From positions 1 to 64,000 of the forward strand of contig NZ_JAIUHR010000015.1 in the NCBI RefSeq assembly GCF_020165195.1: a stretch of 64,000 nt of DNA. The letters run 5' to 3'. Below the pieces are notes generated by a model, which saw nothing but the letters and a program-made list of their open reading frames with translations, had not been told where the DNA came from and did not search any database. Position numbers and translations under genes: made by a program. The stretch is from Mesorhizobium sp. CA14. GTDB taxonomy: Bacteria; Pseudomonadota; Alphaproteobacteria; Rhizobiales; Rhizobiaceae. Below, in pieces: positions 16,931 to 26,868 of the stretch (position 1 is the stretch's first letter; the number at the start of each line of letters is the position of its first letter).

Positions 16931-19696
16931 TCAGGCCTCCCCTGGCATCAGCGCAAACAATCCGATCACGTCCGGCGGCTGCACAGCCTCCACGCTGACG
17001 CGGGATGCAGAGCCGGAAGCAGCGCGGAGGCGGGCGTGATCCGCCATCAGTTCTTGCGCGCGCGAGCGGACGAAGCTGGCGATCGGTCCTGCGAGCAAGA
17101 CGGGTAAGTCCTCTTTCGCCTTGGCGATAAACCTGTCGCGCGCGACGGGCGCGAGATCGGCTGTCGCCGGGGCGTTGAGCAGGTCTCGAGCGGCCTCGCC
17201 GGCTGCCACAATACGATCGCCCTGGATCGCCATGAGGGCAGCTTCTTCGGCCAGCAGCAATCGCTCCTTGCGAGCGTGAACGGTCAGCTTGAAGCGCACG
17301 CGCAGTAGAGCGACGCGCGTCAGTTGCTGAACGGCCGCGCTCGGCCATGCGCCCACCCGGCCGATCCCGAGACCGGACAATGATTCAGGATCAAGCGACG
17401 CCTCGACAAGCGCCTCGGCGAGCGTGGCGGTCAGCGGATGCGTCCTTGTCAGGAGTGCCGTACCGGACGGCGCGGGTTCGGCGGTCGCCAGGCGCACGGA
17501 TCCGGCTAGGTCCAGCCCAGCCAGACGGTCTCGCAAACCAGCATCCAGTGCCCCGAGATGGGCAAGAAGGACCGTCTTGCGTACTTCGAGCGGAACGCCG
17601 AAGCGCGCCATCGCGCGTTCGACGAACATCCGCGCGTCCGCCGGAGAGCCAAGAAGCGCCCGTACCTTCTCCCATTCCGGCGCGACTTCCTGCGGCTTCA
17701 TCGCATTCTGCGCGAACCGGGCACGGGATCGCTTCTCATTTTCCTCAGCGTCGCGCCAACGCGCCTCCATCGCGCTCGTGCCGTTATCGAGGCGCAGATC
17801 GAGTGTCATCTGGCGGGGCACGCCCCGGCGCAGCATCATCGACGCCATCAAAGCGTCGGTCACCGGGCCACGTTCATCGGGTAGTGGAACGGTCACGCCC
17901 GTCGCTTTGCGGATCTCCTCCGCCTTGCGGAGGATCACATCCAGGACGGCGCCGTCGATCGCGCTGTCGGGCGAGAACATCATGATCGACCTCACCACTT
18001 CCGCCGGTTGGCCGAAGCGATCGACGCGTCCTTCGCGCTGCTGATGTCGGGTCGGGTTCCACGACAGATCGTAGTGGACGACGGCGTCGAAAAGCTGCTG
18101 CAGATTAATCCCTTCGGACAGGCAGTCCGTGGCGACGAGAAGGCGCTGCACTTGCTTGCTGTCGTCGGCCATCGCCATGTCGGCCACTCGGTCACGCCGC
18201 TCGTCCGGCGTCAGCACTCCCGTCACGGAATCGATGGTCAGCTTCGGGAACACCTTTCGCAGGCCATCGCGGACATGCTCGGCCGTCGCGAGGTATCGGC
18301 AGAAGACGACGGGATTGGCCCCGTTCTTGATCAGAGGCGTCAGCGCATCCACCAAAGCGGCGAGTTTCGGATCGGGCTCCGCCGCCAAGGCCTCGGCGCG
18401 GCGCACTAAGGCGAGCAGTTCCGGATCGGCGTCGAAGGCAGTGGCGGGCTCAAGATCGACGGCGTCCTCGTCGTCGCCGTCTTCGTCATAGATCTGCGGT
18501 TCGAGGCGATCGGTCTCGCTGGCGATACGGTTCCGTAGGGCGCTAAGACCGGCGGCCGGCGAAGAGCCGACACAACGCATCAGCGCCAGTGTTCCCCAGA
18601 ATGCCAGGCGCCGTTCCCGTTGCCCACCTGCCGCGCGCGATACGATGCCGAGGCAGTAATCCAGGACTGCTTCCTGGAATTCGAGATGCGCCCTCGACAG
18701 CCGGTACGGAAACTCGGTCGTCTCATGCTTCGGGAACGCGCGACTTTCGTGCCATTCCCCGGAGACGAGGTCGATACGGCGACGCTGCACGAAATGCCGC
18801 GCTAGGCGCTCGCGATACCGGGCATCCTCGAAACTCATGGACGCAAACGAGGGCTCGATCAGCGAAAGCAGCCGGGCGAACGCTTCTTCGTCACCCGAAT
18901 GCGGTGTCGCTGTCAGAAGAACCATCCGCCGATCCGGATCACGCGCCAGTCCGGACAGAAGCTCAAACCGCTGTTGCCGGCCCTGATGCGTGCCGACGCA
19001 AGCGTGCGCCTCGTCGACAATGACGAAATCCGGACATGCGCGCGCAAAGCCTTCTCGACGCTTTTCCGCCTTGATGTAATCGAGGCTGACGACAGTGTAT
19101 GGGTAGGCGTTGAAGAGAGTCTGGGCGAGTGGCAGACCTCTTTCCAACCTGCTTGCGGTGCCGGACGTGACTGCAACGGCATTGATCCCGAACCGGGACT
19201 TCAGCTCCCCCACCCATTGCTCGACAAGATGCGGCGGGCAGAGCACGGAGAAGGCATCGACCTCGCCTCGATCCATCAGCTCGCGCAGGATCAGGCCGGC
19301 CTCGATCGTCTTGCCGATGCCGACGTCGTCCGCGATGAGCAGGCGCGGGACCGACAGGCGAAGAGCCATCAGCAAGGGTACGAGTTGATAGGTGCGGGGT
19401 TCGAAGGCGAGTTGCGCGGCGGACCGGAAGGGGCCCGCACCGCGGCGCAATGTCAGACGCATCGCATCCGCGAGTAGTGACGCTTTCGCCTGAACTGTTG
19501 TGGTGGCGTCGGTCGGCAGATCGAAACGGGCAGGCTCGACCGGGAGAATTTCAAGCGTCGGGTCGAGGATCACCGTATCGCTCTCGCTGCCCGAGAGCGG
19601 GCGGAGCGCCAGAATGCCGTCCTGAGGCGACGGCAATGCGACCCATTCGCGCCCACGGGCGCGGACCAGATCTCCGGGGGTAAAGTTCACCGTCAT
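16931..19696 (-). CDS. SNF2/RapA-type helicase (DrmD-like)
   Basis: 921 residues with complete superfamily 2 motifs: Walker A IADDVGIGKTIEAGL (about 121-135), DEAH box FVIVDEAHACVG (about 224-235), VLLTATPHSG, and a helicase C domain with SEGINLQQLFDAV and arginine fingers in HQQREGRVDRFGQ. The GxGKT with adjacent DD and the DEAH box match the RapA/DrmD branch. The gene overlaps the 3' end of the giant helicase gene by 4 bp and abuts the methylase gene. In DISARM-like systems such helicases are thought to act on incoming DNA. The C-terminal 300 residues are less conserved and may mediate partner binding. Confidence 0.85.
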   Translation of the reverse strand: MTVNFTPGDLVRARGREWVALPSPQDGILALRPLSGSESDTVILDPTLEILPVEPARFDLPTDATTTVQAKASLLADAMRLTLRRGAGPFRSAAQLAFEPRTYQLVPLLMALRLSVPRLLIADDVGIGKTIEAGLILRELMDRGEVDAFSVLCPPHLVEQWVGELKSRFGINAVAVTSGTASRLERGLPLAQTLFNAYPYTVVSLDYIKAEKRREGFARACPDFVIVDEAHACVGTHQGRQQRFELLSGLARDPDRRMVLLTATPHSGDEEAFARLLSLIEPSFASMSFEDARYRERLARHFVQRRRIDLVSGEWHESRAFPKHETTEFPYRLSRAHLEFQEAVLDYCLGIVSRAAGGQRERRLAFWGTLALMRCVGSSPAAGLSALRNRIASETDRLEPQIYDEDGDDEDAVDLEPATAFDADPELLALVRRAEALAAEPDPKLAALVDALTPLIKNGANPVVFCRYLATAEHVRDGLRKVFPKLTIDSVTGVLTPDERRDRVADMAMADDSKQVQRLLVATDCLSEGINLQQLFDAVVHYDLSWNPTRHQQREGRVDRFGQPAEVVRSIMMFSPDSAIDGAVLDVILRKAEEIRKATGVTVPLPDERGPVTDALMASMMLRRGVPRQMTLDLRLDNGTSAMEARWRDAEENEKRSRARFAQNAMKPQEVAPEWEKVRALLGSPADARMFVERAMARFGVPLEVRKTVLLAHLGALDAGLRDRLAGLDLAGSVRLATAEPAPSGTALLTRTHPLTATLAEALVEASLDPESLSGLGIGRVGAWPSAAVQQLTRVALLRVRFKLTVHARKERLLLAEEAALMAIQGDRIVAAGEAARDLLNAPATADLAPVARDRFIAKAKEDLPVLLAGPIASFVRSRAQELMADHARLRAASGSASRVSVEAVQPPDVIGLFALMPGEA

Positions 19697-22600
19697 CGGG
19701 ACGTCCCCCCGAAGATCGAGAGCATTGCGTCGGGCACGCCTGCCGCAGCCGTTCCCGGCAACTCGAACAGCGTCCAGCCCTTTGATTCAGCTTCCTGTCG
19801 CGTTGCCTCGGTTAGTGGAGAGACGCAGGCGGCGATGAAGTGACTGCGCCAGGCGAAGCTCATCTCCTGCTGGGAAAAGCAGACAGGCGAGCTATCAGGG
19901 GGCGGAAGCCCGGCGTCCTTGAAGGCATTCGCCCATCCTCCGCGCTCGGCCGAATCACCCGGCGCTGCCGCAGGTACCACCTGTCCGCGCGCCAGATCGA
20001 CGAGCATCTGTTTCGCTTCTTCGCTCGTCCGGTCGATCAGCTCATGATCCGGCTGGTTGAAGTAGGAGAGCAAGCACCGATAGCACCCGCGCACACAGGC
20101 CTCTCCGTCGTGGCTGGTAAGCAGTTTGGCGTCGCCTGCCGCGATCGCTTCATCGACCTTCTCGAAATGCATCAGGCTCAGCGCTTCACGGGCCACCTTA
20201 CCGAGCGCCTGCGGATCCTCGATCAGGCGACTCAAAACGCCGGCGCCGCCCTCCGTAGCTTCATAGGCCAGGACGGCGCGCCGGTTGTCGCGGGCGGGCA
20301 GCGGCTCGCCGAGGACCTCGCCCTCCTCGAGCTGGAAGACGACCTCAATGCCTCTCATCAAGGCGTGCTGAACGGTGACGATCGTCTCGGGCGCATAAGC
20401 CGTCGGCTCGTTGAACCGGAAGAGCAGTGCGTTCTTGTGATCCCGAACGATGGGAACGATCCGAACCGGCCTCACGACGTCCGGCGGCACATCGACATCG
20501 GGATCTTCGTCGTCCGATTTCGCCCAATAACCACTGCGCGGATCGATATAAAAGCCGAAGACTGTCTGGTTGGCCCGTCGCTTTAGCCCCTTGTTGATCC
20601 GGCTGATCTCGGCGCTATTGGCGTATTGCAGATTGAGGATCGACGCGTCCTCGCAGCGGAAATCGGCTTCGGTGATCTGCACTCGGCCGTCGCGCTTCGG
20701 CCACGAAAACACGGTCTGAATATCGAAGCCTTGCCGGACGCGCTCTTCGTCATTCGCCGTGATCCGCTCGGCCGGTGCGGCCTCGACGTTGTCGATCCTG
20801 AGCGTCCGTTGCACGGGCGTCTCACCGGCCATCGGGCCGTTGCAGGCGTGGCAGCGCTCGACCTCGCCGTCGTGGCACCCGCCACAGTTCGAGCAGATGA
20901 AAATATCCCTGGTGGCGAGTTCCGACCCGTCACCGGTTCGCACTTCCGGCGGCAGCTTCGCTTTCATGACCCGGTAAGCGCGGCCTTCGTGATAGATCAG
21001 GCTACGCGGGCCGAATTCCGAAATTGCCAGGAAACGCGCGCGCTGGAGGAAGGAGCCGGTTTTCCCCTCGCCGGGAATGAAGGCGTAGAGCGGCAACCGG
21101 GGAAAATTGTAGCCCGGCAGGAAGCCTTCGGTCGCGAGATAGCGGTAGGAGTAGAAATCCGAGCCGTTCGAGGCCTTGCCCTGTTCGAGAATGGCGATCT
21201 GGTCGCTCGCCTGCATCTGCGAGGCCTTGATGCGACGACGGTCCGCAGCCGAGAGGCCTGTGATCTCGGAGCGGGCATTGGCCTCGATCAGCTGTGTTCG
21301 GGCGGAGTTGTAAAGCTCCCGCCATCGATCGAAGGCGCGATCGAAATCCTGCGGCGCACGCTGGGCGACCGAGGAAACAAAGTCATCCGGGTCACTCATC
21401 CAGGCAGGCTTGCGGCGATCCACCGAAGCAAGGATCTGATCGAGAACGCGCTTCATCGGCGCGCGCGTCGCAGCCGCCAGTTCAGGCCGGTCGATCACCT
21501 CATGGATCGCCGCCTTCAGCGGGTATCCCGTCTCAGTCAGGTCGAGGACTTCCGGGATGTCCGGAGACAACGCGAGCTTCGCCTCGGCAAGCCAGACGGC
21601 GTGCAGGTGCGAGCGGACGAGCTCTTCATTGGTGATGTCGAGGGCAGGAGGGCGAACGACGCCGGCCACCATTTCGTTGCGCCGTTCAAAGAAGTACTGG
21701 TCGTGAGGCGATTGGGCCGCGCAATAGGTCACGATAACGGCGGCCTGTCCGGAGCGACCCGCACGGCCGGCGCGTTGAGCGTAATTGGCCGGCGTCGGCG
21801 GCACATTTCGCAGATAGACGGCGTTGAGCGCCGAAATATCGACGCCGAGTTCCATGGTCGGCGAACAGAACAGGGCCGGCAAAAACTGCTCCGACTCGCC
21901 TGCCGCCCTAAGGTCAGCGGCGTTTCTTGCGAGATTCTCCCGGTCCTCCTTCTCGTGTCGGAAGCGCCACTCGCGCCATTCGCGTTGTCTCTGGGACACC
22001 TGAGCCGTGTGTTCACGGCCTTCGAGACCCCAAAAGCTGCTCTGACCAGCTTTCAGATCGGCGGCGATTTCGTTGTAGAGATCGTGAAAGTAGCGGTTGC
22101 CTTGGGCTGCTCGGCTCCGAATGGCTTCACCGGGCACGACACGGACAGCTGACGGCGACAAGCGCCACCCTTGCAGATCCTTCTCCAGATCGACGCGCGA
22201 GACCAATCCCTCCCGCGCGAGGAGGTCCATCAGGCCGGTCATGACCGTCAGGTAGTCATTCTTCCCGAGCTTGATCCCGATGACGCTCTTTCGATTGATG
22301 AGGCGTCCGATACGGGAATTATGGCCGGCGCGGACGATCGTCTGTTCCTCCCGCAGGCCCACCTGATCCTTGCCCGGGGCCTGCAGGAACAGCGTGGTTC
22401 GGCTTCGGGGCGTCTCCTTGATGTCGATACTCCACGGGGCACGCAGCAGGTTGCGGGACTTCTGTGCGACGCCTTCGAGAACGGTCGGGTCGAGCGCTTC
22501 CGTCCCGACGGCCAGGCCGTCGAGCATCGCGCCAAGGAGTTTCTTCAGCATCACCTTTCGCGCGGGCGCATCGAGTGCCCCAAATTCCGGCCGGATGGCG

Positions 22601-24879
22601 GTCAGGCGTTCGGTATCTTCCACGATGTCATCGAGGCCGATGAACTCGACATCTATGAGCTTGAGAACGGAGAGGCTCGGATTGGTGTAGCGCCATCCCC
22701 TACGCAGGTCCGTCCAAAGCCGATGTGCGAGAACCTTTTGAAGGGAGCGTTGAGCGTCCTCGCGGATCACGGCTCCTGCCTCGGGGTCCTGCATCCAGTG
22801 GATTCGCGCATCCCGGTTAGCGGCAGTGAAGCCGAGCGCTCTCACGATCCGTAGACCGAACTCGTCCTCGGTCAAACCGTCGCAGCCTGCGTCCAGGACA
22901 GCCCGCAGGATCGCGCCGCGCAGGAGGCTGACAAAAAGAAAATCGTTAAAGTGCCCCGCCTGAAGGGCGGCGTCCTGACGATTATCCGTAAAGCCGAGCA
23001 GCTTGCGCTTGTCCGTGGGAACGCCGCTGTTGCGCCTGTTCATCCATTCGAGAGCGGTCGCTACGAGGAGCGTCGTGGCAGAGCTTCGGCCCTCGCCGGA
23101 CAGGCCCGCCAGTTTTGTGCGCTCGCGCATGCTGGGATGCGGTTGGTCGAGACAGCACGGGCAGAAGCCGAACTTGCCGGGTATGAACCAGAAATTCTTC
23201 CCCGATGAGCCGTAGCGCCCGTCCGGGGCGACCGTGACAATCTGAGGCGTTCGCCGCTTCCGATTTGCGCGGAGCCGTTCGACGCCATTGCGCTGCTCTC
23301 GCCAATCCTCGGGATAGGATTCGATCTCCCCGGTGAAGGCGTAATCGGGGTCGCCGTCGCCCGTCGGGGTTAGATAACCCGCGGCGTCTCCCTCCTGATC
23401 ATCAAGCGGTGCGTCATCGATGTTCCTTGGCAGGAATAGGGCGCCTGCGGCGTCCTCAGTCTTGGCGACAACATGAACCTCATGTCCGCATTCCCGACAA
23501 AAGCGGGTTGGATAGAGGCGATGGCCCGGCGCGCTGGGATCTTCGAGCTGGCCTTCCAACAGAACATTTCTGGGCTTCTCGGTCAGCGTGGTGAAAACCT
23601 CTCCGGCGCCGGAAATGAACTGATGGAGCTTGAATGCCAGAAATGCACCTGTCCCCAAACCGCCACGTTCTGTTTCCGGGAGGCTGATGCGGGTCAAAAA
23701 AGTCTCAAGACCAGTTCGGCAAACTTCGAACTCCACGCCGCTGTCCTTTGACAGCAGCGCCACCGCCTTTCCAAAATCAATCGGCTTCTTGCGCTTGAGT
23801 TCCTGTGCGTCCTCCAGCCCAATCGCCAGCTCGGCCCACACCGCTAGAGGGTGCTCTTTCAGCACTTCGTCCGTCAGATTATCTGGAAGTGCAGATGTCA
23901 GCACAGGCGCGAGCTTTGGCAGTATGTCGTCGAGTTTCAGCCGATCATCCGTCGCCCGTCGAAGCGACTCGCCGACGACCGATTCCGGCCCAATGGACGT
24001 GCCGAAAAGGCGGGACGCAACGTCCGCCACCGCCTGCGCGCGGTTGGCATCGGATCCTTCGCTCGCCATAGTGGCCGAGGTTCCGATGCAGATTGGCGCC
24101 TTGTCCGGCGTGCAGCGATTGCGAAGGCGACGAACGAGGATCGCGACGTCGGCGCCCTGGCGACCGCGATAGGTATGCAGCTCATCGAGGACGATGAAGT
24201 CCAGTCCGCTTGCGTTCTCTATGACCTTGGTGTCAAGGCTGTCCTGCCGCGTCAGAAGCAGCTCAGCCATCATGAAGTTGGTCAGCAGAATATCAGGCGG
24301 GTCATTTGCAATCCGCTGCCGGTCCTCCTGGCTTTCCTGGCCCGTGTAGCGGCGCACGATCGGCTTTATTTCATTGGGCAGGCCGGACTGTGAGATAAAT
24401 CTTTCGATCTCCTTGATCTGGCTGTTGGCCAGTGCGTTCATTGGATAAACAATGATCGCGCTGGTTCTGCGTGGCTTCCCAGCTTTCCGTGCACGGACAA
24501 TTGCGTCTACCACTGGCACGAAGAAACACAGGGACTTTCCCGATCCCGTTCCGGTCGTGACAACGTAACTGTGCCCAGCCCTGGCTTTGGCGATCGACTG
24601 CGCCTGGTGACGATGAAACCGAAGGGCTGTTTCGCCAAAGCGAAATATCTTGCCCGTCGCCTCATCGAGATCGCCCGAAGCGACTAGATCATTGGCGGTC
24701 GGGCCCTGGAGATAGTGCGGGTTCAACGACAACAGAGCATCTGGCCAAAATCGTCCCGCGTCGTACTGACAATCGATCTCTGATTTCAGGTCATCAGCTC
24801 GAATGGTGCTGAACGATCGCGAGAAGCGAGCGTAGGAATCTACGAGACGATGGCCAAATTTGAACGCCTTCATTGCCAC
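19693..24879 (-). CDS. Giant DEAD-type helicase with DUF1998/MrfA-like C-terminus, first gene of the defence operon
   Basis: 1728 residues. Helicase domain 1 has TTGTGSGKSLCFF (108-120), MNALANSQ, a DELH box at 231-234 and GTSATMAS. Helicase domain 2 contains FCSPTMELGVDIS and QRAGRAGRSGQ. Several cysteine clusters suggest metal sites: RFCRECGHE, GFCPCCLDQ, CSNCGG with CHACNG, and CVRGCYRCL near the C-terminus. The last is the DUF1998/MrfA zinc cluster. In canonical DISARM the helicase (DrmA) and DUF1998 protein (DrmB) are separate; here both are in one chain, as also in DruE and MrfA. It leads a five-gene operon with overlaps of 4 bp to spacings of 7 bp. ATG 24879 is used. Confidence 0.85.
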   Translation of the reverse strand: MAMKAFKFGHRLVDSYARFSRSFSTIRADDLKSEIDCQYDAGRFWPDALLSLNPHYLQGPTANDLVASGDLDEATGKIFRFGETALRFHRHQAQSIAKARAGHSYVVTTGTGSGKSLCFFVPVVDAIVRARKAGKPRRTSAIIVYPMNALANSQIKEIERFISQSGLPNEIKPIVRRYTGQESQEDRQRIANDPPDILLTNFMMAELLLTRQDSLDTKVIENASGLDFIVLDELHTYRGRQGADVAILVRRLRNRCTPDKAPICIGTSATMASEGSDANRAQAVADVASRLFGTSIGPESVVGESLRRATDDRLKLDDILPKLAPVLTSALPDNLTDEVLKEHPLAVWAELAIGLEDAQELKRKKPIDFGKAVALLSKDSGVEFEVCRTGLETFLTRISLPETERGGLGTGAFLAFKLHQFISGAGEVFTTLTEKPRNVLLEGQLEDPSAPGHRLYPTRFCRECGHEVHVVAKTEDAAGALFLPRNIDDAPLDDQEGDAAGYLTPTGDGDPDYAFTGEIESYPEDWREQRNGVERLRANRKRRTPQIVTVAPDGRYGSSGKNFWFIPGKFGFCPCCLDQPHPSMRERTKLAGLSGEGRSSATTLLVATALEWMNRRNSGVPTDKRKLLGFTDNRQDAALQAGHFNDFLFVSLLRGAILRAVLDAGCDGLTEDEFGLRIVRALGFTAANRDARIHWMQDPEAGAVIREDAQRSLQKVLAHRLWTDLRRGWRYTNPSLSVLKLIDVEFIGLDDIVEDTERLTAIRPEFGALDAPARKVMLKKLLGAMLDGLAVGTEALDPTVLEGVAQKSRNLLRAPWSIDIKETPRSRTTLFLQAPGKDQVGLREEQTIVRAGHNSRIGRLINRKSVIGIKLGKNDYLTVMTGLMDLLAREGLVSRVDLEKDLQGWRLSPSAVRVVPGEAIRSRAAQGNRYFHDLYNEIAADLKAGQSSFWGLEGREHTAQVSQRQREWREWRFRHEKEDRENLARNAADLRAAGESEQFLPALFCSPTMELGVDISALNAVYLRNVPPTPANYAQRAGRAGRSGQAAVIVTYCAAQSPHDQYFFERRNEMVAGVVRPPALDITNEELVRSHLHAVWLAEAKLALSPDIPEVLDLTETGYPLKAAIHEVIDRPELAAATRAPMKRVLDQILASVDRRKPAWMSDPDDFVSSVAQRAPQDFDRAFDRWRELYNSARTQLIEANARSEITGLSAADRRRIKASQMQASDQIAILEQGKASNGSDFYSYRYLATEGFLPGYNFPRLPLYAFIPGEGKTGSFLQRARFLAISEFGPRSLIYHEGRAYRVMKAKLPPEVRTGDGSELATRDIFICSNCGGCHDGEVERCHACNGPMAGETPVQRTLRIDNVEAAPAERITANDEERVRQGFDIQTVFSWPKRDGRVQITEADFRCEDASILNLQYANSAEISRINKGLKRRANQTVFGFYIDPRSGYWAKSDDEDPDVDVPPDVVRPVRIVPIVRDHKNALLFRFNEPTAYAPETIVTVQHALMRGIEVVFQLEEGEVLGEPLPARDNRRAVLAYEATEGGAGVLSRLIEDPQALGKVAREALSLMHFEKVDEAIAAGDAKLLTSHDGEACVRGCYRCLLSYFNQPDHELIDRTSEEAKQMLVDLARGQVVPAAAPGDSAERGGWANAFKDAGLPPPDSSPVCFSQQEMSFAWRSHFIAACVSPLTEATRQEAESKGWTLFELPGTAAAGVPDAMLSIFGGTSR

Positions 24880-25260
24880 CCCATGACCAGCTTGGCCGCC
24901 CCCGCTTTACAATGCTTCTATTGAAGGGCCGCGGATCCATTTTCAACAAATCGAAGAAAGCATCTACATCTTTTCGTGAAGTTTGCACTATGGTCCCAGC
25001 CAATTTCTACCAGCCAGACCGCGCTCACGTAGTCGACCACGTCTGCGTCGGAGCGATACAAAACTGACGCGGTTCTTTCGGTTCGCGAGGCCATCGTCAA
25101 CTGCTTCGCCGGCATCGCCCATGGTGTCCAACGCACATTTTGTGCTGCCCGTAAGTGGGGCGCTCGTTGTCGCCTGGTCGGCCTCAACCGCAAAGGAACG
25201 GTTGTGTTGCATCCGCGCGGATGCAGCAACTCGTTCACGACGTGGTCGACGACCTGTGCT
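24880..25260. other. Non-coding or decayed stretch upstream of the defence operon
   Basis: The promoter of the minus-strand helicase operon must lie in the first part of this interval, but I see no clear -35/-10 pair. From about 25080 to 25260 short open frames occur without recognisable similarity. They may be decayed 5' sequence of the IS110 remnant that follows. Confidence 0.4.
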
Positions 25261-25722
25261 CACTCGATCGCCCGGATCAAGCAACTGGATCAGGAGTTCG
25301 AGGTGCTCGCCAAAAAGCGATGAACGAGCCCGTCTCCTGCCAGCGTGCCAGGCATTGGCGCGCTCAACGCAACGGGGCTTGCAGCAGTGGTCGGTGAAGT
25401 GTCGGCGTTTGCTGAGGGACGTGACTTCGCTGCCTGGCTGGGGCTTGTTCCACGTCAGATCACGACCGGCGGCAAGCCGCGGCCGACCGGGATAAGCAAC
25501 CGCGCGAGCACCTACATGCGCGTTCTGTTGGTCCATGGCGCCCGAGCGGCACTGCCATATCTGGCTCGAATGGACACTCAACTCGGCGCCTGGCTGCAGG
25601 CACTGCTGCTGCGCGCCAAGCACAACGTGGTGGTCGTTGCGCTCGCCAACAAGCTATCCGGATGGCCTGGCCGTGATGTCAAGCCTGCGCCCCTAGGAAG
25701 CCGTGATGGCCTCCAAAGGTAG
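25261..25722 (+). pseudogene. IS110-family transposase remnant
   Basis: Contains the C-terminal Transposase_20 region of IS110 transposases: VPGIGALNATGLAAVVG, AWLGLVPRQITTGGK, GISNRASTYMRVLLVHGARA and VVVVALANKL. In the same frame upstream, HSIARIKQLDQEFEVLAKK ends at a TGA (25321). After ANKL the normal ending is lost by a frameshift, and the N-terminal DEDD half is missing. It is inactive insertion-sequence debris between two operons. Confidence 0.8.
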
Positions 25723-26868
25723 CGAGTTGGTCGAGCGGACGCGTCGCGGCAACTGCTTGGCCGCGTGAAGTCTGCGGGAGGATTTACATAGAGATGGCCC
25801 GATGATTGATCGGCGTTCGGCAAACCTGTCGACAAGCAGCGGCTCTTTCGAGGTTGGGTATCTTGCTGGGGCCAAGCGCGCGAATCTCCATCTTGGCAGG
25901 GCGTCAAAGCGCTGCGGCCGGATACATTGGTGCAGACCGGGTGCTCCCTCTTGAACATTCCGCTTGCAGACGGGGCGGGCCATACATGGCCTGCGGCCGC
26001 GCCAATCGCGAGACGGCCGGGCCGCGCTGGATTACGCGGGACTATGCTCCGTCAGTCCGATTCGACAAGCGCGCCACGACGGTTCTAGTGCGGCCTTCAT
26101 GCAGGCGGTGGACCCGTCGCAGTGCGCGGAAGACTGCACGGCACATCGGAACTCGACGCTAGGGAACGGAATCGTGGCTGAGAGCATAGAATAGTATATT
26201 GTCGTAGTTTTGAAAAGGATCGACGATGGAAATAAAGTCTCGAAAGGCACAAACGACTAAGATGGCAAGATAAAAGGGCGCACATTGTGCGGCGATCGGT
26301 TGGCTGTTTTTGCTGGCGTTTTCGCCATTTCTCACACATTGCTCGCCTTCGCTGCAATGTGCGATTTTATAATATATTATTGATCTGGTGTGAGAATCTC
26401 CAAGGTGCGGAGCACATCCGCTGGCCAACCGGGGTTGCCCCTTATCCTTCAAACGTCTGCACTGGGCCGGAACCGGAAAGGCAGATTTCGATTGGTTGCG
26501 CGACAAGCTGACATTCGAGAATGTCGAGTCATGGCAACAGGTCTCGACCAATTCAAGCCTTCAGCGGCAGAGAGGTGACCCGTTCTTTCTACAGAAGGTG
26601 TCATTCATCCATGAGTGCACGTCGATACGACACGCCGAAAGCTGGCTACTAATTCTTGATCGATGCTTTCAGTTACGACGACGGCGCTATGATACTGTGC
26701 AAGTGTGCGATGCCGGTAGCCGCGCGTATGGACGAGGCTCCGATAGCCGCGCTAGAACTCCCACACATTTCTTAACCCGCAACACCGTGGTTCTCGATCC
26801 GATGACGTTATTGTGTAGAAAGATGGCGACTTGGGCGCCGGTGAAAAGCCGGCTCGGGAGTTGGTCTG
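25723..26868. other. 1.1-kb interval with no recognisable gene
   Basis: Only short open frames in several directions and no conserved motif. AT-rich patches around 26190-26390 (for example AATATATTATTG at 26370) could hold promoters, but none is convincing. It probably consists of decayed mobile DNA together with the promoter region of the operon starting at 26869. Confidence 0.5.

Noticed and set aside
9804..24879. Calling the operon canonical DISARM or Druantia
   Set aside because: No phospholipase-D gene (drmC) and no separate drmA/drmB for DISARM. The giant helicase resembles DruE but no other Druantia gene is present. It is kept as DISARM-related.
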